Origin: Cordia subcordata
Lineage: Eukaryota > Streptophyta > Magnoliopsida > Boraginales > Cordiaceae
Length of the DNA: 64,000 nt
Direction of reading: 5' to 3'
NCBI GenBank assembly: GCA_028554755.1
Contig: JAPTOF010000017.1
Coordinates: 5,208,001-5,272,000 of the forward strand
The position numbers were made by a program, and so were the translations under genes. Shown in pieces: positions 58,544-64,000 of this stretch; the first letter of the stretch is position 1, and each line of letters opens with the position of its first letter. The notes under the pieces were generated by a model. The model had not been told where the DNA came from and did no database searches. It worked only from the letters and a program-made list of their open reading frames with translations.

Positions 58544-59460
58544 TTAATTTTTGTTTTTGACCACCCATTTTGGTCTTTGGCAATATGGAATATGTGATCT
58601 TCTATCACGAATTTTCTTGTAATAACAATGAGTAGATACATGTCCTTTCTTTTCACAATAGGTACAAATAACATTTGTCTTCGGCGAAGAGAAGGATGTA
58701 GAGGTAGAAGCCTTGACAAAATAGGTTTTGAAACATTTTTGATTAATACTAGGTTTATATCCAATACCACTCTTATCAAAAGACATTTTTTGACTTCCAA
58801 GAAGCTTTTCAAAATTTTCTTTTCCATTTGTAAACTTTTGAACAATTCCATACAAATCCTCATTTTTCTTTAACCTCTTTTTCAATCTTTACAAAATCTT
58901 CGCATATAAATCATTTTCTTTTTCTAAGATGTCTATTTTTTCAATAAGAGAAACAGTTTTCTTTCCCAAAATTTCTTTTTCATTAAGAACAAGTTTCAAA
59001 CTTTTATGCATTTGCTTGTTTTTTGCCAAGGCTCAGGATAAATCATCATGTAATTTAGCAAATGCATCTTGAATAATTCATATCTATGTACAAGAATAGC
59101 AATCTTAGATTCTTTCACTTGGCTAGTTCCTTCATAAGTTACTTCTAATTGATCCCAAAGTTCTTTAGCCGAAGTGCAACCCATTACTCTAGCAAATTCG
59201 GTGGCATTCATAGCATTAAATAAATAATGTAATGCTTTCTGATTTAACTCAAATAATTTAATATCTTTATCATTCCATTCATTTTCTGGTTTGGGTATTC
59301 TCCTATCACCCTCTAATTTTGTAGGTAAGGTAGGCCCATTTTCTATGATTTTCCAAGCTTTATAGTCATGTGATTGTATGAATACTTTCATTCTCATTTT
59401 CCAAAATACATAATTTGTTCCATCAAAAGGGGGTGCTTATTTAATAGAAATTCCCTCCAT
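58544..59460 (-). pseudogene. Sirevirus-like gag, broken
   Basis: The ATG at 59460 opens MEGISIK, followed by an in-frame TAA and then APPFDGTNYVFWKMRM, the usual start of Copia gag (DUF4219). The UBN2 core follows: LNQKALHYLFNAMNATEF, CTSAKELWDQLEVTYEGTSQ. After stops at about 58990, a coiled segment and a CCHC knuckle CTYCEKKGHVSTHC (near 58660) are read. Gag packages element RNA. This copy is non-functional. Confidence 0.85.
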
Positions 59461-59506
59461 ATTTGCTAGAAATTCTACTAGTTGTTAGACTATATGTAGA
59501 ATCCTA

Positions 59507-59518
59507 GCTCTGATACCA
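59507..59518 (-). other. Primer-binding site (initiator Met tRNA)
   Basis: TGGTATCAGAGC on the minus strand lies two bases inside the 5' LTR and complements the 3' end of initiator Met tRNA, the usual Copia primer. Confidence 0.92.
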
Positions 59519-59520
59519 AT

Positions 59521-60863
59521 TGTAGGTGCTAATATCTTAAGAGGGGGGGGGTGAATTAAGATATTAATACTAATTTTCATTTTTTAAAATTTACTGAAAA
59601 TTTACAACTTCTAACAATCAATATATCAAACACAAGATAAGTAAGGTAAGTAAGAATAAAAATAGAAGTATAAAGAGAAGAGAAACAAACGATTTTAAGA
59701 TGGTTCGGCCAAGTCTACGTCCATCGCCCAAGGAAGCTCCCCTTACGACTTCAAAGATCTCCACTAAGATGCATCTTCAAAACTTGGTGAAACACAAACC
59801 AAGTTCTTACAACCTCTTTGAAGCCTAACTTCAAAGAACTCAAGAGATTTACTCTATAGGATTTCCCCACACTTTACAAGCTTTAATGAATAAATCTAAC
59901 AAAGATTGTAGCTCTCAAAGTGTGTATGTACTCAAGAATAAGAAAAGATTGAATCTGAGATTTTCTTCAAGAAGAAGATGAATAAGCTCTTGAAAGCTCA
60001 AATATATTGCAAGAATGGCTCAAAGATGGATTGTATGATGATAAACACTTTAGCACACTACAATTTTCTTTTTTTTGGAATGTGTATTGAATGAATATTT
60101 AAAGAGATTTGGGGGTTAGGGATTTGGTAGGTAAAGAAAATTTGGGATTTTCGGTCAGAACGGTAATAAACGACTAGTGCATTTATTACAGCTCCCGTTC
60201 AGCCGGTCGACTGGCTGGGTCATCCGGCTATCCCTTTTTCTTCTCTGATTAGGCCGGACGCCTTAGCCGGTCAACTGGCTAGGGGGTCCGGCTTTTCCTT
60301 CAACTTTCTATTTTGGCCTGGCGACCCTCCCAGGTCAACCAGGCGACCCTCCCTGGTCAGCCGGTCGACCAGCTGAGGGGTCTGGCCACTCCAAAATGTG
60401 AAGTAAAGCCAGAGTTTTGCAGAAAAACATTTTAAGTACATTTTCACAACTCTAAATCATTTTGAATAAATTTGTAAACACATGTTGTGAATTGAAACAC
60501 CCCAAAAGCTCATTTTATCTCTATGTGTGCATTCAAATACATTTTTGCATATGTTATATCAAATGTGCAAGACTTGAAAATTTTGCTATGAATAAGAAAA
60601 AGAAGGTTTGAGCCAAGTTCACACAATATATAGGCATTTCACAAAAAGTGCAAGAAAAAAAATAAATCCGGTACCCCTTATGGCTTCTCTTCTCCTCCTT
60701 ATGCCTTCTCATCTTTTCTTCTTTCAAATAAGGTTTTTTGCACATCTTCATATATTTCAAAGCTTCATATTGATATCATCTCATTTTCACAAGAAGCTAT
60801 TTAGTCAAATAATGCATATATATATTTTCATCATCAAAATCAATAATAAATATTTAGCTAACA
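59521..60863 (-). repeat. 5' LTR of the Sirevirus-like Copia
   Basis: This is a 1,343-bp LTR. On the minus strand it starts TGTTAGCTAAATATT and ends AGCACCTACA. The GGTCGACC-type cluster lies at 60195-60375. Confidence 0.93.
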
Positions 60864-62219
60864 AAATATATTTGGCTTTATATTGCGTAATCTCCCACTA
60901 TTTATGCGTTGCTTTCTTTATGACATGTACAAACCATGGGCATGCTATACTTCTAATTTGTGTTTCCCTGTATCATACCTTTCACAGGGTCTTACTCGAC
61001 TTAAGGACTTTGTATTCCTTTTGTATCTTTATCGGGTTTTATGGAACAGCCCTTACCGTATCTACTTTGGATGGGAACATCATTTATTTGGCTAGATCCA
61101 TCATGTTGAGGTCCTATATTGGGCGGTTGGGTGCCTCGTACCTATCGTATAGAATTTGGTCCTAGCATTGTGGAACTCTACTGGTTCCTCTTCTTCTACC
61201 TCCGGCTCCTCATGTGCACCTGGTCCTTTGACACCGTTCTCAATTTGGTAGTTCAAACTTGTTTCTGAGACTATGTCTTCCTGATCGTTCAATTCATCGT
61301 CCTTGTTTTCTTTGTCTACCTCTGACAAAATTGTATCTGCTGCGATATCACATCTCTTCTCCATGTCACCACTACGATGAGAGGGTCTTTCGACTTTAAA
61401 AGTGGATTGTGGTTGAAAGGGAAAAGTGGCAAACTTTGAACTGTTGTTGCAATATTGATATGTTCATCTTCATTATACGATGGTGCTGCATTTAGGTCCG
61501 ATATGTTAGACTGGTACGGGACGTCGACCATTGGTTGCGGCACATACACGTCGTCACACATAACATCTACTATTACGTGCGCAACACAACGGTTCCAATT
61601 ACAACGAGTGGTACTACACATGTCCCACAGTTCTTCATCATCAGCTATTGCACGTGGGTAATAATAAATCTACTACAATGTAGCATCCCATCTAGGTTCA
61701 CGATAGCATAAGTTAACTCTATCAATGGTAGGATGCAACTCGAGCTTTCTAATTAACGAGAAACAAATTGATCGTAAGTTGTATCGAGAAGAATTTTGAT
61801 TTTACGTGGTATATTTGGACTCGTGTAATTAAGACCGTAATCGGTTATAATTTTTTGACCATCGTAGTATAGAAGAACAGTAACTTCGATTGAATTCATT
61901 CTTCTAGGTGCTTTGGTAGAAACTTAGAGTGAGAAGTGGAAGGAATTTGATGGAAAATTAGTGTGTGAGAGGCTATAGGAAGACTTACATGTTGACATAA
62001 CTGGTGGAGGAAGGGGTTAAGGTTTATATAGGTAGAAAATGCATTATGGGAGCGAGACTTTTGAAATTCCGCGTGACGTGAAATGACTCGAGCATGATCG
62101 ATGACAAGGAATATATTCGATTCGCTGCAAATGCACCACTAAGAATAAATTCCCTGCATCCCCATCAAATCAGCTAAGACATTTCGGGAAAAGCTGGGAA
62201 AAGTAGAAAACACATTTAG

Positions 62220-62277
62220 GGAAAGTGGACCACGTTCGTGGAACACGGTTTTGTTCAGGGAACGTGGTCCACTTTCC
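62220..62277. repeat. Perfect 18-bp inverted repeat near the MULE right end
   Basis: GGAAAGTGGACCACGTTC (62220-62237) is followed after 22 bases by its exact complement GAACGTGGTCCACTTTCC (62260-62277). The right arm overlaps the inner edge of the terminal repeat. The left TIR has no such hairpin. Confidence 0.85.
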
Positions 62278-62407
62278 TCGAACACGCTTACCGTTCTTAG
62301 AATGCATTTACTGCGTTTTGAAAACGAGATTGGGTTATTTTTGAGACCTTATCCAATATCAAATCAATTTTGCATGGGCTATCAAAATTTGGATAAAAAA
62401 AAAATCC
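62272..62407 (-). repeat. MULE right terminal inverted repeat
   Basis: On the minus strand it begins GGATTTTTTTTTTATCCAAA and passes through GCCCATGCAAAATTGA, TTGATATTGGATAA and CAAAACGCAGTAAATGCA to GTGTTCGAGGAAAG. It is the counterpart of 45494-45618. Confidence 0.9.
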
Positions 62408-64000
62408 AGAATTTTGTCATGTCTGCGAGGCTATCTTTAGAGCTTGTGGCTTTTAGTTTAGCACTTATTCCTATAGTCGTAATTTTGCACTTGTAAAATT
62501 GAAAGAATGTGACATTGGAAATAGTTATCTTTTTTTTTTTTTTGCCTTTGTCAAAAAAATAGTAATTCATGTTATTGATAATCAGGAGATGCATTACTTT
62601 TATTCCACTATATTGAGTACAAATCATTTAAAAATTTATCTTTTAAAGGAGGGAGAGTAGTAGCAACAACTCAATGACCAACTTGCCTAACAAACATTGC
62701 TTCGCTACTCAATTAACTGCTCTATTTATGATCCTTTTAATATATCGAAATTGTAAACAATTGATTTCAGCTGCTATCATAATTCTCTTAAAACCTACAT
62801 TCTTCTCAATTTTTTACTTTTTACAATTCAAAAGTTTTGTAAAAAAATCCCATTAAAAACCCCACTATCATTAAACGCGGCAGGTTTTCAGCCCTTCGAT
62901 AAATTTTTCTATCTAGTCAATGAGCCATATATAATTTGGGATGAAGGGTGCTTACTCAATGAAAATCAGCTTATTTCTTGCTAACTACTGTTGCTCAAAC
63001 TATCCAATAATTCTCCTAACTTTATTGCTGTAATGTGTGATATTGGTGGATTTCGGATGTAAATTTTATACTCAAAATTCGAACCCAATCGGTTCGGGGA
63101 AAGAGAAAAAAAGAAAAGAAAAACTCTCGCCGGTCGGCTCTACTTTCATCCCACTCTTTTAACTCAAAATACCTATTACAGAAAATCATATATTTTTTAA
63201 AAGAAATAAAAAAAAGGCTATGGTAAAACTACCGCTTATATGAGAGTCGGTTATTTTAAAACTACTGCCTGTATAAGTTTCGATAATTTTAAAACGCCGT
63301 CCATATGTAATTTCAGAAAAAAGAAAAAGCCACACCATATTTTATTCATTGTTCGAGCCTTAAAATTTTTTTATTGTAACACCCTATAATTATATCATCT
63401 ACCAATCAAATTAAGAATATATTCAGAACAATAGATCAATATACTTAAACCCTTACCTATATTATAAACTTGTTACTTATTTTTTGTTATTTTATAGTGT
63501 AAATTATCGCCTATTCTTAATTTTTTTTTACTCGATCTAAACAGGTTGTTTGCGATTCTAGAACAATTATTTTGGACGTTTAAATGAACAGTAACATAAT
63601 GCTTGTGTGACGAATGTCTGTACAGAGACGTACACGTTCGGTGCACGTTTAGATGAACGATCATTTTCGCGTGAGACGCAGAGAGTTTAAGTTGAATTGC
63701 TCTGTTTTACAATGACGTTGTGGGTTGAATTGAATCGCGATAATAATAGTAGTTGTTATCGTCTTATCATCTTATCATCCTATCAATATGGACAGAGGAA
63801 TAAATTATTATTGGTTTTATAGAAGCTGCCAAAGAGAGAAGAGTCAACTTGAATTTACTTACCACCGAGGACTTTTATTCTCTCTAATTCGGGATTATCG
63901 GAAGATTGTCCAATTGTTGTTTAAGAGATTAACAGCTTATTCGGTTAATCTTATTTAGGGTCAGTAGTAAATTATAAAAAGTATGTGATAGATATTTTTT
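62408..64000. other. Intergenic, no gene recognised
   Basis: This is AT-rich sequence. It includes a tandem repeat at about 63205-63310 and a pair of ACGTTTAAATGAACAG / ACGTTTAGATGAACGA words near 63578 and 63648. Open frames are short and show no domain. Confidence 0.5.
63205..63310. repeat. Tandem repeat, unit about 33 bp, nearly three copies
   Basis: TAAAACTACCGCTTATATGA, then TTAAAACTACTGCCTGTATA, then TTAAAACGCCGTCCATATG recur at roughly 33-bp spacing. Confidence 0.6.

Larger units (their letters stand above)
51799..60863 (-). mobile_element. Full-length Sirevirus-like Copia retrotransposon with extra ORF
   Basis: The element has LTRs at 51799-53095 (3') and 59521-60863 (5') and perfect AAATA duplications (51794-51798 and 60864-60868). 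A canonical primer site TGGTATCAGAGC (59518-59507) and a polypurine tract AAAAAGGGGGAGAT (53109-53096) are present. The order on the minus strand is LTR, gag, pol (protease, integrase, RT, RNase H), a GGTCGACC-rich spacer, an extra ORF, LTR. An extra ORF after pol and the AAAAGGGGGAG tract are typical of the Sirevirus/Maximus lineage. By hand alignment the LTRs differ at about 10 of the first 190 bases, and all coding parts carry stops or frameshifts. Confidence 0.93.
48433..61899 (-). pseudogene. MURA-type MULE transposase, split by two insertions and broken
   Basis: Three genomic segments make up this gene on the minus strand. 61899-60864 holds the N-terminus (MNSIEVTVLLYYDGQ, HPTIDRVNLCYREPRWDAT, CNWNRCVAHVIVDVM, then MuDR DBD-like PSKVDTVRAV). 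51798-51221 holds the MULE DDE region (KAWNGRNKAIELVYGNW, SLDGTYLWGMYKGHLLVA, AVVDAKTARTWSWFLQQL, then MPQVCI). 49506-48433 holds the end: TTNNVECFNSVLVDAKGLP, a SWIM finger (CTCGKWVTYHLPCLH) and a CCHC-like tail (YGKPGHIAATCPSNQ). The first catalytic Asp (LDGTY) is present, but the second motif, normally ISDRH, reads ISIQH. Multiple stops are present. MURA binds the terminal repeats and catalyses cut-and-paste transposition in the nucleus. Confidence 0.88.
45494..62407. mobile_element. Mutator-like element (MULE) carrying PMD and MURA genes, with two large nested insertions
   Basis: Long terminal inverted repeats bound the element (45494-45618 and 62272-62407). Flanking nonamers GGAATTTTC (45485-45493) and AGAATTTTG (62408-62416) match at 7 of 9 positions, and MULEs make 9-bp duplications. 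Inside, a plus-strand plant mobile domain gene (46445-48319) and a minus-strand MURA-type transposase (61899-48433) converge tail-to-tail, like the mudrA/mudrB layout of maize MuDR. Insertions at 49507-51220 and 51799-60863 interrupt the transposase. Without them and their duplications the element would be about 6.1 kb. Both genes carry stops, so it is immobile as it stands. Confidence 0.88.

Noticed and set aside
59507..59518. tRNA-like sequence
   Set aside because: Only the 12-base primer complement is present, next to a Copia LTR. There is no cloverleaf.
1..64000. CRISPR arrays, bacterial operons, ribosomal RNA genes, organelle inserts
   Set aside because: No direct-repeat/spacer arrays, rRNA cores or compact gene clusters are visible. 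The content is plant nuclear.

Overview
The window is nuclear DNA from a flowering plant, most likely a eudicot. It is AT-rich and built mostly of nested transposable elements, and it holds one well-supported, apparently intact gene with introns. That gene is a plus-strand THYLAKOID FORMATION 1 (THF1/Psb29) gene at 30655-34096, with five coding exons, 308 residues and an N-terminal plastid transit peptide. A second, tentative small gene at 13902-14135 ends in a WGP-type tail like wound-responsive (DUF3774) peptides. A fragment of a clear member of that family lies 2.3 kb away at about 11461-11590.

Layout. 1-2723: one end of a hAT transposon with a frameshifted BED-finger transposase. 4059-11069: a Copia retrotransposon inserted in an older LTR-like sequence. 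11.1-16.4 kb: MITE, simple repeats and the small gene. 16437-20070: a LINE lacking its endonuclease. 21.6-28.7 kb: Helitron-like elements, a Tourist-like MITE, a solo LTR and an unclassified 1.86-kb insertion. 29485-30075: a TRIM just upstream of THF1. 30655-34096: THF1, with a Helitron in intron 4. 34556-37680: a 5'-truncated LINE. 37950-43740: a PIF/Harbinger transposase remnant split by a hAT element that itself holds a TRIM, then a decayed Copia carrying a second copy of that TRIM and a small CACTA element. 44.5-45.3 kb: a foldback. 45494-62407: a Mutator-like element (MULE).

The MULE is the most informative structure. It has long terminal inverted repeats and 9-bp flanks matching at 7 positions. 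Its two convergent genes are a plus-strand plant mobile domain (PMD) gene behind a 5' UTR intron and a minus-strand MURA-type transposase. The transposase is interrupted by a 1.7-kb LTR-like insertion and by a 9,065-bp Sirevirus-like Copia with perfect AAATA target duplications. That Copia carries an extra ORF (PF20167-like putative plant transposon domain) between pol and its 3' LTR. Without the two insertions the MULE would be about 6.1 kb. All transposon coding regions seen here carry stops or frameshifts, so the window is a record of past activity. I found no clearly undescribed functional system. The closest candidates are the PMD-bearing MULE and a GGTCGACC-rich motif shared by unrelated elements.

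Several insertions (a TRIM and a CACTA in Copia, a hAT in Harbinger, an LTR-like element in the MULE) can be placed to the base because removing the insert plus one target duplication restores the host reading frame.
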